Source: Henningerozyma blattae CBS 6284
Taxonomy: Eukaryota > Ascomycota > Saccharomycetes > Saccharomycetales > Saccharomycetaceae
DNA length: 64,000 nt
Assembly: GCF_000315915.1 (NCBI RefSeq)
Contig: NC_020185.1
Location: 2,046,001 to 2,110,000, forward strand
Direction of reading: 5' to 3'
Positions 1 to 10,489 of this stretch are shown here, piece by piece. Position 1 is the first letter of the stretch. The number at the start of each line of letters is the position of its first letter. The notes beneath the pieces were generated by a model. That model worked only from the letters and a program-made list of their open reading frames with translations. It was not told where the DNA came from and did not search any database. The translations under genes and the position numbers were made by a program.

Positions 1-3000
1 AACTTAAATTGTCATCCCCGAAGTCAGTACTTGTGAGACCTAATTCTTGTAATACTAATGCAGCAGTTTCTTGAACCATTAATTCGTCATTTTTTTCATT
101 CAAGTTTGTAAATTCAAGACCATCTTGAAGTGTTAAATCTTCTTCGCCCCTAATTGGATCGTTTTCAATAGTTTCTTCAACTTCTTCATAATCTAAATTC
201 AACTTGTTTTTTTTATGTTTAGGGAACCATTTATTCAAGGGTTGATCCAAATGTTCACTTCCAGAATTAATATAGCGCTCTTGAATATTAACTGATGGAC
301 CACGGAACCATACGATTTTACCATCTTGCTTATGAATTTGGTCAATTCTTCTAGAATAAATGTTAGAATTAGTAACATGAATAGAATTAATAGCAGGAAA
401 GGAAGATGTTAAAATTTCTGAAGATAATAAGAAACCTGATGGATAGTCAGATACAATTTTGCCTACATTATGCTTTGCACATTTATGCACTAAATTATTA
501 ATCAAAGTTCCAACATTATCTTCCGACATTCGTAGTCTTTTCTTTTTTATCTGCTTAGCTTGTAATTCGTTTAATGATTCGATTTTAATGACGTTAGTAG
601 TACTGGCAGTATTAGAAGCTTTTATTTTTCTCCTCAAAGGATGAGGATCAAAAGTGGGTGAAGTTATTAATGGAGGTTGACAACTTATATCCGTATTAGC
701 AGCCTTTACAGTTGCTAATGGTTGGAAGTTCTGTGTGATCTTAGGCTGAGATATAAGGGGCGAGTTAATAGTTGGTATATTCTTTACATTTGAATTTGTT
801 TTAGTAGCAGAATTATGATGTGTTTGCTGTGTAACAACTATAGTACCAGTTTCTTTATCTATAATACCATTTTCTGGAGGATCATTCGGTCTAATAATAT
901 AACGAGGGCATTCATCAGATGTAGAATATTCACCTAAGTCATCACGGGGCAACTTCTCCCTTAAATAAACTGCTCCAATTAAAGGTGGCGAGTTAGGTGC
1001 ACCCACTGTAGCTTCTGGTGTTGGATCATTTACTGTTGCATTTGCAGGTAACAAATCCTTTATAGGTGATGGATATTTAAAAAACTTTTTACCAATAACA
1101 GGAACTGTTTCTTCTTCGACATCACGAATTTCTTCGGGTAAACATGCCCTCCAAGTTCTAATCTTATTAAATGCTTTATCATTTTCATTGTATCTAAATT
1201 CGCAAACAAACAATGGACCATCAATGTCTAAAATTGGATCACCACGTTGAAATCTAGTGAAATGGACTACATAACATTTTTGTTGAATATCTTCGATGAC
1301 GTGATCTCTATATTGACCAGTTTTCATTACTTCATTCTTATAAAAAATTCTGTCAACCCTATGGACAGTTTGTTCTGGTCTAAAATACCAACAACAATTC
1401 AACCATTTCTTATTATCCTTTGTTTTCCACAATCTGAATATTTGAGCAACAATTGGCTTTGAGATATCATTTGGATTTCTCACTAAAACCCAATCACCAA
1501 TCTTATAAGTTTTACCGTTAACTTCTACTTCATCCAATGGCAATCTTATATCACCTTCAGGTAAGTAAACTTTATCAGGTTTAGATAATTCAAAATTTGA
1601 TAATGTTTCAAAAGAATTTTGTAAAAGTTTAGAAATTGTTAGATTTGTCTGATTATTTTGGTAAAATTGATTGTAATTCTTTAACATTAGGTTAAAATCT
1701 GATTGAAAACCTTCATAATCTTTATATTTTCTTGCCTTCACTTTTTTTTTAATATCATCTAAACAAATAGGATTCGCAATTTCACTATAATATAATGGCT
1801 CTTTTGATTGATCAGGTAACTTTTCAAAACTAGAAATTAGTAGTCCATTTGAGCTATCATATTCTTTCCTCAACATTTTTAAAACATTCTTGATTCTTTG
1901 AACATAGGGTAAATCAATAACTGGAGGTCTACCACGTTTCATATGCGTCCTTGAAGTCTGAGGTTTAACAATAGGTTGATTTACAGGAGTAGGTGTTGTG
2001 GAAGGTGTTGAAAATTGAGATTGTTGGATATGTGGTTGCTGCGTTGTTTGAGCTACAGGTGCTTGAGTTTTCCCTAAAGATCTTTGAGAATTACTAATTT
2101 TTATTTTATTCGTAGGATCAGGATTTAATTGAGATTTACCCTGTATTATTATTCTATTACCTTCTCTTGATTGTATAACAACGTTTGATGGATCTTTATC
2201 CTTCTTTAAGCTAGCGCTAGTGTTTGAAGTTGATGATGAAGGATCTATACTAATGTTCAAATAATCGTTGGTGATTGAATGATTATTTTGATTCAAATTG
2301 TTACTATTAGAATCAGTGACAGTGGAAGCAGCTGTCACCAAGGCTAAAGTATCTGTATTTACGGTTAAGTTATTAAAGTCCTTTTTACTAGTTGAAGTAT
2401 GTGACCCAGGTGATGCGAATGAAGATGTAATTGATAGACCAGATGGAGAAGCATTTTCTTGTATTTGTAAAATATCTTCATTTTGATTATTTATATTTGT
2501 ATTAGTAATACTTGATTCGATAGTACCTACATCAGGATTTTCTTTTGCACTTGTGTTTGTAGTTGCATTAATTGTATCAGGTGGCGCAAGAGCGGAATCT
2601 GCCGTGGAGATTGGTAATAGTTCATTTGACAGTATTGAATCATCTCTAACAATATCAGCAGACATAGAATTATTTGATGTTAAAGTGGCTGAACTTGGGT
2701 ATATTAGATTCGGGTAGTATTTTTTTAAATTATTAAAAACCGTATCCTTAAGATATTTTTCAAAAAGAGTGGCATAATGATACACTGGGGAACCGTCTGT
2801 ATTATAAATCTTCGCGTTACAAGGTATTTGAGCCATATCATTTAGAAAAGATTGCACATTTTCATAACTTGATAACCTTTTCTTAATTGTATTCAAAGAC
2901 ATTGGATTTTTAATTATCGTGTAATAGTCGGGGTATTCTTTCTTACTTGGTAGTTTATGGAATATTGGATAAATATGGATCCCCAATTCCTCTTTAATTT

Positions 3001-3055
3001 CAAATACACCATCATATGCATTCCTCAATTCCTTTTTTAACTCTTGTGATATCAT
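1..3055 (-). CDS. RSC1/RSC2: RSC chromatin-remodelling complex subunit, Rsc1/Rsc2 family (partial, C-terminus off the window)
   Basis: The reverse strand is open from an ATG at 3055-3053 to the left edge, about 1018 codons. It begins MISQELKKELRNAYDGV. Read in order: a first bromodomain (about residues 5-110, with FHKLPSKKEYPDYYTIIKNP), a long Ser/Thr/Asn/Gln-rich linker, an AT-hook KRGRPP near residue 372, a second bromodomain (about 380-490), and a BAH domain (about 505-640, with YKIGDWVLVRNP). A conserved C-terminal region follows. This order is diagnostic of Rsc1/Rsc2, which tether the essential RSC remodeller to acetylated nucleosomes in the nucleus. The linker between the bromodomains looks longer than in S. 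cerevisiae. MUP1 and eIF2A follow as beside RSC1, while ATG33 and ILV5 further on are the neighbours of RSC2. It may therefore represent the single ancestral locus. Confidence 0.93.
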   Translation of the reverse strand, partial: MISQELKKELRNAYDGVFEIKEELGIHIYPIFHKLPSKKEYPDYYTIIKNPMSLNTIKKRLSSYENVQSFLNDMAQIPCNAKIYNTDGSPVYHYATLFEKYLKDTVFNNLKKYYPNLIYPSSATLTSNNSMSADIVRDDSILSNELLPISTADSALAPPDTINATTNTSAKENPDVGTIESSITNTNINNQNEDILQIQENASPSGLSITSSFASPGSHTSTSKKDFNNLTVNTDTLALVTAASTVTDSNSNNLNQNNHSITNDYLNISIDPSSSTSNTSASLKKDKDPSNVVIQSREGNRIIIQGKSQLNPDPTNKIKISNSQRSLGKTQAPVAQTTQQPHIQQSQFSTPSTTPTPVNQPIVKPQTSRTHMKRGRPPVIDLPYVQRIKNVLKMLRKEYDSSNGLLISSFEKLPDQSKEPLYYSEIANPICLDDIKKKVKARKYKDYEGFQSDFNLMLKNYNQFYQNNQTNLTISKLLQNSFETLSNFELSKPDKVYLPEGDIRLPLDEVEVNGKTYKIGDWVLVRNPNDISKPIVAQIFRLWKTKDNKKWLNCCWYFRPEQTVHRVDRIFYKNEVMKTGQYRDHVIEDIQQKCYVVHFTRFQRGDPILDIDGPLFVCEFRYNENDKAFNKIRTWRACLPEEIRDVEEETVPVIGKKFFKYPSPIKDLLPANATVNDPTPEATVGAPNSPPLIGAVYLREKLPRDDLGEYSTSDECPRYIIRPNDPPENGIIDKETGTIVVTQQTHHNSATKTNSNVKNIPTINSPLISQPKITQNFQPLATVKAANTDISCQPPLITSPTFDPHPLRRKIKASNTASTTNVIKIESLNELQAKQIKKKRLRMSEDNVGTLINNLVHKCAKHNVGKIVSDYPSGFLLSSEILTSSFPAINSIHVTNSNIYSRRIDQIHKQDGKIVWFRGPSVNIQERYINSGSEHLDQPLNKWFPKHKKNKLNLDYEEVEETIENDPIRGEEDLTLQDGLEFTNLNEKNDELMVQETAALVLQELGLTSTDFGDDNLS

Positions 3056-3819
3056 TTATATGGGATTTAAAAGGACCAAAAAAATTTTTTTTAAAAAATA
3101 TTTTATATTGTATAGGGACTTGTGTTAATATTATTAAATAAGCTTATTTTTAATATTCTTAATAAAAAAAATATAAATCAATGCTGTTGACAAGTCCGGT
3201 AATTTCAGACGCCTTTTTGTTGTTTTTTTAAATTTCAGACCGTATACCTTAGCAAAACTGATTTACGTTTCGGACCTAATATCCATAACTACTCTTTTCA
3301 GCCTAACTATTTAAGTTTTCTAAAATCCATTTTATTTTTTTAGAATTATACGCTTCCGTATCGTAGATTTATTTTGAATTTCGAATTTTGAATTTTGAAT
3401 TTTTGAATTTTGAATTTTTGGCTTCGCATTATCTTTTTTCCAATCTTGATTATATGCGAAGAAACGGGGCAGATTTTTCATGCGAGGAGGGTAACACCTG
3501 CGGGAAAAATACCAAATTTGGCACGTGCTCCTGAAAAAAAAGTTAACCGCTGAGAACTTTGGGGTATAAGAGCGTAAGGGTAAAAAAAAAGTATTACAAA
3601 AAAGTTCATCAAAGCGTTTGTTTGATTAGTAAAAATAATTATAAAAATGGAATACTAATTATTAAACGAAGTAAAAGTTGTATAAAGTACGTATATAAGA
3701 CTGAATATTAATGGAAGATAAAGGATGGTGAATTAAAGTTTATTACTAAAATAAAGTTAGACAGATGAATGCAAATAAAACGAATGAAGGTTCGATAATT
3801 ATGAAGATGTTTGTAATGC
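3056..3819. other. Intergenic: RSC1 promoter and MUP1 3' flank
   Basis: Both flanking genes are on the minus strand. The stretch holds a CACGTG (Cbf1-type E-box) at 3522-3527 inside a short GC-richer patch. It also holds an irregular TTTTGAA repeat at about 3373-3420. No open gene was seen. Confidence 0.6.
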
Positions 3820-5727
3820 TTATGTAGAATTATTGTCGTCTGTTCTATACGTTATCATTTGCTCTTTGATATCTTCTTTCACGCTTTGATTATCGTCTTC
3901 ATATTCCAAATTCTTGTTATTTAGTGTTTCCACATAGCCCAAGTCTTTACCATCAGGATGACTTCCAAAATGATGAGTAAGGGAAGTTGTATTTTTCTCT
4001 GTTGTTGAAATATTGATAATCTCTTCAGACACACTTCTATTATCGTTAGCATCACTAATTTCAATTTCTTCCTTTTCATCGTCATAAACCTTTATTATTT
4101 GAGTTCTCCAGAAACCATCCTCACCAAGTACCTCTGTAGAGTCCAGCTTGTAGTGTCCCCATCTTGGTAAGATTTGAGCCCATACACAATAGTAGATACC
4201 ACCCACGGCAAAGACGGCCCAAGCCACAACACAATGAATCCAATAAGGTAAACTCTTATAAACTGACTGACCATGAGATGGTGGGATATAAGGAGCAACA
4301 ATCAAGTAAATGTTAGCTAAACTGAAGAAACCTGCAACTATAGGACCAGCAGTGATTGGTGGATTCCATTCAATCTTTCCCTTACGTCTTTGGTAATAGA
4401 TATATAATAATCCTGAAGAAACAAAGAAGTTAACGATATTCATTGGATAGGAGATTAAATTCATGATGAAATTATACGCATCGCCTGGAGGAGGAGCCAA
4501 AATTGTCACCATACAAACAATGAAATGTTGGAAAAGACCCACTGTTGGAGAATTAAAAGGTTTTGAAGTGGCAAAGAAATTAGAGAAAGGTAAGATACCT
4601 TCACGGCCCAATTGTTGAATAATACGCCCTTGTGAAAATATAACAGACAAAACATTCCCCAAGGCACTCAATCCTACAATAGCAGCAGCAGCTTTTTTAC
4701 CTGAAGCACCAAATACAATATCAAAGAATTCTGCAGCTAAGATTAATTTTGATGAGATCAATTTATCCTTTGGTACTACTGCGAAATAGGCAATGTTAAC
4801 AAATATATATATAATTGCTAGGAATATCAATGAGAAGGGACCAGCGATTTTCAAACTACGAACAGGGTTTTTAACTTCCCCCAAGGCATAATTGACGTTT
4901 GAATAACCCACAAATGACCAAATAACGTTATACAAGGCATTGACAATCCCATAGGCGGTTACTTTTTCAGTACTTTCGAATGCATGATGGAAATTATCAG
5001 TGTGATAACCATGTTTCAAGCCACCACCAAGAGCTACCCAACCTGTAATTGAGATGAAAAGCACAATAACAATTTTGAAAACCCCCAAGACGTTTTGAAT
5101 ATAGATACCTAATTTCACATTTATTGAGTTGACAATAAAGGCAAACCCAATAACCGCCACGGCAATACCTCTTTGGTTCCATTTGGTAATTTCTGTATCT
5201 GCTGCGGTCAAAAACATGACTGCGGTATTAATTGAATTACCAGCTGCCCAACCCAAGAAAAACACATAAGCTGCATACATAGATGTGACAAAAAATTTTG
5301 GTTTCTTAAAGATCATTTCTAAATAATTTTTTTCACCACCATTCCTTGGAATAGCAGTACCAAATTCCATAAACACATACAACCCAGCTAATGAAATGAT
5401 TGCACCAACGGCCCACATGATCAGCGAAAGACCTACAGAGCCACATAACGTATAAATTTGGGAGGAGACAGCAAATACACCTGTCCCTAACATTCTATTA
5501 CAAATCAGCAATATACATGACACTAAACCTAATCTTTTATCACCTCTATCTATTTGGGTAGCAAACTGTTGGCCTTGTTCCACATCGGTTATTTCATTAC
5601 TCTCAAACGACTGTACTGATTTGGAATCTCCTACAGCATCGAATGATTTCGATGATGATAATGATGCTGATGAAGAGGCTGAGCGTTTAGCAAAAACGTT
5701 CGCATTAAAAATATTTTTCACAGCCAT
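3820..5727 (-). CDS. MUP1: High-affinity methionine permease Mup1
   Basis: This 635-residue protein (574 in S. cerevisiae) is an APC/LAT-type amino-acid permease of the plasma membrane importing methionine and cysteine. An N-terminal cytosolic tail carries EQGQQFATQIDRGDKRLG just before TM1. The equivalent acidic stretch of Mup1 is where the arrestin Art1 docks for ubiquitin-driven endocytosis. About 12 hydrophobic segments follow, starting NRMLGTGVFAVSS, with the family blocks EFGTAIPRNGGEKNYLE, WSFVGYSNVNYALGEVKNP and FSQGRIIQQLGREG. The C-terminal tail (from about residue 545) is acidic and longer than in S. cerevisiae. The gene lies between RSC1 and eIF2A as in S. cerevisiae chr VII. Its promoter carries sulfur-regulon sites (6108-6449). 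Confidence 0.95.
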   Translation of the reverse strand: MAVKNIFNANVFAKRSASSSASLSSSKSFDAVGDSKSVQSFESNEITDVEQGQQFATQIDRGDKRLGLVSCILLICNRMLGTGVFAVSSQIYTLCGSVGLSLIMWAVGAIISLAGLYVFMEFGTAIPRNGGEKNYLEMIFKKPKFFVTSMYAAYVFFLGWAAGNSINTAVMFLTAADTEITKWNQRGIAVAVIGFAFIVNSINVKLGIYIQNVLGVFKIVIVLFISITGWVALGGGLKHGYHTDNFHHAFESTEKVTAYGIVNALYNVIWSFVGYSNVNYALGEVKNPVRSLKIAGPFSLIFLAIIYIFVNIAYFAVVPKDKLISSKLILAAEFFDIVFGASGKKAAAAIVGLSALGNVLSVIFSQGRIIQQLGREGILPFSNFFATSKPFNSPTVGLFQHFIVCMVTILAPPPGDAYNFIMNLISYPMNIVNFFVSSGLLYIYYQRRKGKIEWNPPITAGPIVAGFFSLANIYLIVAPYIPPSHGQSVYKSLPYWIHCVVAWAVFAVGGIYYCVWAQILPRWGHYKLDSTEVLGEDGFWRTQIIKVYDDEKEEIEISDANDNRSVSEEIINISTTEKNTTSLTHHFGSHPDGKDLGYVETLNNKNLEYEDDNQSVKEDIKEQMITYRTDDNNST

Positions 5728-6107
5728 TTATAAACTAGTATTTTATTTTAGAATGCTTGTTTATCTGTCTCCCTTGACAACAAAGAAACATTGGAAAGAG
5801 AGACAATTTACCTTAATTCAAGAATATATATTGTCTTTTATACTATTTCTGATATTAATAATCATCGAGAAAATAATTATACTATTGTATAGACATGCCA
5901 TATGAAATAATATAAAAAAGACAAAAAATAATTTAATTTTTCTTTGCCATCTAATAATCCACTGATCTGTGTAATACCTTCCGTACTAAAGCTCTTCTCT
6001 AACAATAATAGAATTCCTACACCTTTTTTATTTAATTATTCACAGGTAATATGATATACGTCGTTTCTATGTCATCATCCTTCTCTGGGCCCCGCTCAGC
6101 CGCACAT

Positions 6108-6129
6108 TGTGGCGCTGACCAGTCACGTG
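6108..6129. promoter_or_regulatory. Met31/32-type core next to Cbf1 site, MUP1 promoter
   Basis: TGTGGC at 6108-6113 is followed 10 bp later by TCACGTG at 6123-6129. TCACGTG is the Cbf1-Met4-Met28 site of sulfur-amino-acid genes, and TGTGGC is the Met31/Met32 core. They lie about 390 bp upstream of the MUP1 start. Confidence 0.65.
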
Positions 6130-6421
6130 CCGGACAATTGCGGGGCCTATTACCATGGCTCTAAAACTCCCCACCACGAGAATTTGACCGAGAGTCACGG
6201 TAGTGGCGTAGGCCTGAAGAATCAAATGACTACTAATTTGGGACTATGTATATGTGGGCATTTGTTCCGCTTACGGAGATTTCAGATAAGGACAGAGATA
6301 TCAGTAGAGAACCTAAAATAGCCAGCCAGACATTCGTGATTGTCCGGGGTTACCTGGATTGTCCGGGGCATGTGTTTAAAATATTATTGGTACGCAGTTT
6401 TCTTAGCAACAGTGGTGAAAG

Positions 6422-6449
6422 TGTGGCAAAAGTGTGGCGGTAATGTGGC
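6422..6449 (+). promoter_or_regulatory. Three TGTGGC (Met31/32 core) motifs at 11-bp spacing
   Basis: TGTGGC occurs at 6422-6427, 6433-6438 and 6444-6449, exactly 11 bp apart, so all three face nearly the same side of the helix. They lie about 700 bp upstream of MUP1. Met31/Met32 binding to AAACTGTGGC is established in S. cerevisiae; use here is inferred. Confidence 0.6.
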
Positions 6450-6733
6450 ACGGCTGGTCACGAGCTGCTACCGAATGTGGATATTTGAGGCGGCTGACTG
6501 TAAAAGGACTGAACTCCGATGGTAATTTTTGATCGCGGGTAGTTCCAACTCTGGTAAAGTTCAAGGTTATATAATGGATGATGCTTGTTCGATATATAAG
6601 GGCGTATGTACTAGCTATATGTCATGCATGTATTGGACGAGATCTGGCCAAAGCAAAAGTAAGATGATCAGGTGACCACATGCATTCGGTATATATATGG
6701 CGGCAAAAAAATGAGGAAAAAGAGGTCACATGC

Positions 6734-8773
6734 TCATGCCTTGGCTTGGTCATCTTCGGACCATCCCAAGAACTTCAGTTCTTCCATGACTTTAGATTCG
6801 GTACCAATCTTTTGGACTTGGGTGTCCTCTAGTTTGTCTCCGTTTGCTTGTCTTTCTTTTAAATTTTGAATAGCTCTTAGTTTCTTCAATAGAGAACGCA
6901 TTTTTCTTTCTTCTGGAGAAGTTTCTTTATTAAGTACAGGTGCATTAGCTGTCTTAGAAGCACCATCGGTTTCTTCTTTCTTGTTATTACGTCTCTTACG
7001 GTTCTTAGAGGCAGATTTACTTTCTTTGTTATTATTAGTTGGTGCCATACCTGGTACTTGACGAGTCATACCTGGAACAGTCTTAGTACCACTACTATTG
7101 GTGCTACTAGAACTACCATTAGAAGAATCTCTTGTCAAGCCTGGAATAGTTCTACCAGTCTTACGGGCATGTGGCGGTCTATAAGCACCACCGGAACTAC
7201 TACTACCAGAGTTACCGTTACTGGTAGAGTTTGTACCATTACCGTTTAAGCTGGAGCTAGAGTCTTTACTTTTCAGTAGATTCTTGGCCGCTAATTCCTT
7301 TTGTTTAGCTAGAGCTTTTTCTGCGGTTTCATGGATTATCAAATCTTTTTGGACATTGGTAATGACTGGGTCATGAACATCTTCTACTGCACCGTTCTTG
7401 TTGATTAAATTAGGACGCCATGAGGCCTTCAATAGTTCTTTGTAAGGTCTGGTATAAATTAATTTACCAGATACATGCCAGACATGAATGGAATTGTCGA
7501 CTCTTAATCTTGGAGATAGAGTAGCAGTCAAGATGAATTCACCACCTGGAGACCAATCACAAACAGATGTGTTGGATGCAGTAAATTTGGTGATACTTTT
7601 GAATTTATCATGTCTATCTAATATTTCAATGGAACCTTGTAAATTACCAAAACCGGCAATCAAGATGTATCTACCACTTGGAGAAAACGATAATGTATTC
7701 TTTGGTTGATCCACCAAACTATGAACAACATTACCTCGTATATCAAAAAATGTAACAGTAGCTGGCATAAAACCATGAACCACACCAAATTGTCTAGAGG
7801 TTGGAGACCATGTAAAATCATGGATTGGACCATCTTTGGATAATGAGACTCTAATAGAATTACCACCTAAAGTACCATTAACACCTTGGAAAGTTAATAG
7901 ATATAAAGTATTTTCACCATAATATGATTGGTTAGAAGAATCAAAATCAGTGGTGGCAACACATAAAATAGCGTTACCCATTGGGTTCCATTTCAATTGA
8001 CATGAATCAGCTTTGAAAAAAGTCTTTGTAGTAATCTTCTTGGTGATAACACCTTCTGTGATTGGCCAAATGGTCAAATGAGCTGGTTTACCAGCTTTTT
8101 CAGGTGTAAAAGTACAAATGGTTGGGTTTTCAGATGGAGAAATTAAATATGTACCAAAAAATTGTTTAGATTCTTCTTGCTTTAATACAGCATAAGGCTT
8201 TTCAAAATCGAATTTAATTTCTTTGTCCTTATTAGTTAAATCGACTTTAACGATTCTTAATTGCTTATTAACTTGTTTGATAATAAAATTATCCAATTTA
8301 GAAAATTGTAAAGACCAACCGTTTTGAGAGTTGGCACCATATTCATATACTAGATTTAATTCTTCATCAGCTTTTTGTTTAGGATTCAAATACCAAATCT
8401 TTGCATTTTGAGGTTTAGTATCAACAGAGGAGATTCTTTGCCATGTAGATAAGAAATTCCCACTTGGAGAGAATTTTAAATCATAAACACTAGATAGTTT
8501 CAATTTATAATATTCAATTTCAAAATCTTTACCAGTCATGATGAATACATAATCTTTTTTGGAATAGGCAATGTATCTACCACATGGAGATAAGACTGAG
8601 GCAACGATAGATCTCTTGTTACGAGATTCTGGAACTACTTCATCGTCATCTTGTTTGGCGGCAGGTTCTTCTTCGGGAGTAGTAGCTGTGTTGGTAGCAA
8701 TTTGTTTAAATTCTGGGTAACCAGAGAATAATTCAATATCTTGACTTGTCTTTAAAAAGATTTGAGAAGACAT
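6734..8773 (-). CDS. YGR054W: Eukaryotic translation initiation factor eIF2A
   Basis: This 679-residue protein (642 in S. cerevisiae) starts MSSQIFLKTSQDIELFSGYPEF. It is the yeast eIF2A homologue, a cytosolic, non-essential factor that can deliver initiator tRNA independently of eIF2 in some contexts. Residues 1 to about 430 form the WD/beta-propeller repeats (blocks such as SPCGRYIAYSKKDYVF, SPSGRYILIAGFGNLQGSIE and WSPGGEFILTATLSPRLRVDNSIHVWHVSG). After that come a Ser/Gly/Asn-rich basic linker with PPHARKTGRTIPG (about 525-540) and a lysine-rich helical C-terminus ending in a conserved KFLGWSEDDQAKA-like tail. It sits beside MUP1 as in S. cerevisiae. Confidence 0.93.
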   Translation of the reverse strand: MSSQIFLKTSQDIELFSGYPEFKQIATNTATTPEEEPAAKQDDDEVVPESRNKRSIVASVLSPCGRYIAYSKKDYVFIMTGKDFEIEYYKLKLSSVYDLKFSPSGNFLSTWQRISSVDTKPQNAKIWYLNPKQKADEELNLVYEYGANSQNGWSLQFSKLDNFIIKQVNKQLRIVKVDLTNKDKEIKFDFEKPYAVLKQEESKQFFGTYLISPSENPTICTFTPEKAGKPAHLTIWPITEGVITKKITTKTFFKADSCQLKWNPMGNAILCVATTDFDSSNQSYYGENTLYLLTFQGVNGTLGGNSIRVSLSKDGPIHDFTWSPTSRQFGVVHGFMPATVTFFDIRGNVVHSLVDQPKNTLSFSPSGRYILIAGFGNLQGSIEILDRHDKFKSITKFTASNTSVCDWSPGGEFILTATLSPRLRVDNSIHVWHVSGKLIYTRPYKELLKASWRPNLINKNGAVEDVHDPVITNVQKDLIIHETAEKALAKQKELAAKNLLKSKDSSSSLNGNGTNSTSNGNSGSSSSGGAYRPPHARKTGRTIPGLTRDSSNGSSSSTNSSGTKTVPGMTRQVPGMAPTNNNKESKSASKNRKRRNNKKEETDGASKTANAPVLNKETSPEERKMRSLLKKLRAIQNLKERQANGDKLEDTQVQKIGTESKVMEELKFLGWSEDDQAKA

Positions 8774-9972
8774 GGCTAATTAATGTGTGATATGCAAAAA
8801 AGAAAAACAGATTAATTGTCTATGGTTTTTTTGTGTTAGTTATTAGAGAATTTTTTCTTTTTCTTTTGAAGATTATATTATCTTTAGTTGTAATAATCTT
8901 AACGTTTTCAGAAATATTCTTTTTGAAAAAATAATGGAAAATTAATTGATTAAATTATCAAATGAAGAAGGAAAAAAAATTAAAAGAAAATAAAGTATGG
9001 CGAATGTCCTTGACCTATTTATCGTGTGGTTCCGATATATATACAAATATATATATATGTGGTCTTTAGCTCTGCAACAGTAACTGATATAAAAAAAAAC
9101 TAATATAAGAATTATACTGAACTTTAAATAAATCAAGATGGAAAAAAAAAAGAACTACAAAATAGACGAGGAACCGCTTTCTTCTTTATAAGAAAAGTAT
9201 AGTAATGAAACTTTAATTTTATTTTTTTCAAAACTTCCTTCTTGAATTTTCACGTTCATTTTGTTTTTTGCCAACCTTGAACAAATTTTCAGACGGCAAA
9301 AAAAGCAAAGAAGAGTAACTACCCTCTAAGACGAAAATATCAAAATTTGAAATGATATACAAGAAAAGTAGAGTATGGCCCAGAAGGGTTGCGAATTTTT
9401 GACCGTGCGTATTTTTAATACAAAAAAACAATAAGGCTAAGGAAACCCGTGAGAAATAAACGCTACGGATGTTTCTCTGTATTAATCATGTGACAAGACC
9501 AAGTCAATAAGAAACCGGCTAGAGACAGTAGGAAACTGGAGAACTCCATGAATACTTCCATATAATACAATTAGATGAAACCATGGAAGATATGGTGGTG
9601 TAGATTTATAAGGATATTTATAAGGATAAATATAAGTAATCATCAATTCAAAGAGATACCTAAAAAAGCAAATGTCTCAATCAATCTTGTGTCTATAATA
9701 TTTCGGATCAACAAATTAGTTTGATAGACGGAGGAAAAACTTGGAAAAAACCCCTAATATTCCAAGGGTCAACCACTAAGTACATCATTAGGGAAGGAAC
9801 CTCAGCGAAACTTAGTAGTAACATGTTTAGCCTATGAATAGATGCAGTGTATTTAAAACTAGAGATCTCAAGAGGTCTTTTGCGGTCAAAAAGGACAATA
9901 GGGTGAATTCCATCCATAGCGCCTTTAGCTCAAATGCGAACTATTTGATAAAAAAATAATAGCAACAGCAAT
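8774..9972. other. Intergenic between divergent eIF2A and MCO32-like genes
   Basis: A 1.2-kb AT-rich divergent promoter region with A/T runs, a short TA-dinucleotide tract near 9045-9058 and a duplicated TATTTATAAGGATA-like stretch near 9605-9635. No gene was recognised. Reading frames of 64-69 codons on the minus strand have no recognisable family. Confidence 0.6.
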
Positions 9973-10489
9973 ATGTTTAAGTTAATGATAAAACCTCACT
10001 ATCGATCCTCACTATTATATTTAAATCAATGTTACTGGAAAAGAAATTTTTTAACTAATAGTGAAATCCAATTGAATAAAGAAAAAATCTCACAATATCT
10101 TATCAATGATGGTGTACCGAACTTGTTTAGAGAAAATATTCAACGTAGTTATTTATCACGGGATGTTAAACTACGAGTCTTCAATGATTCAAATATCATT
10201 AAGGGATATTTAAAGTATATAACAGTCATGAATGGCCTACGATTTGTTTTAAATAGTACCCTAACACATCGTTGCAAAATCATCATTTTTGAAAAAAATT
10301 TCTAAAATCGATCATGAATTGAAATTGATTTGGAGTACTGAAGGTAAAGAGATGTCGGGAAGTTTTACATTTACATTTGATATGAATTATGAAAAAATTC
10401 TTGTTCATAGCTTCGATGCCTTGGAAATAAAGGAGTTTGCCAAGATAAACTTTAAAAAACCTGCTGCGAATGGTGTTGCAATTATATAA
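9973..10489 (+). pseudogene. MCO32: MCO32 (YGR053C)-like gene interrupted by a one-base frameshift
   Basis: Frame 1 is open from ATG 9973 to a TAA at 10303-10305 (110 codons), starting MFKLMIKPHYRSSLLYLNQC. The text continues in frame 2, open from about 10265 to a stop at 10487-10489, with IDHELKLIWSTEGKEM and ending AANGVAII. Losing one A from the A7 run at 10292-10298 would join them into about 172 residues. Hence this is either a sequencing or assembly indel or a real inactivating mutation. The basic N-terminus could be a mitochondrial presequence. Position and orientation (divergent from eIF2A, next to ATG33/SCM4) match YGR053C (MCO32, 283 aa in S. cerevisiae). The assignment is mainly by synteny. 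Confidence 0.5.

Larger units (their letters stand above)
5728..6733. other. Intergenic: MUP1 promoter and eIF2A 3' flank
   Basis: A 1-kb region between two minus-strand genes. The half nearer eIF2A (about 6070-6540) is distinctly GC-richer and carries the sulfur-regulon motifs annotated separately. It also carries GATTGTCCGGGG twice (6338-6349, 6357-6368) and the reverse motif CCGGACAAT (6130-6138). Short reading frames here have no coding character. Confidence 0.7.
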
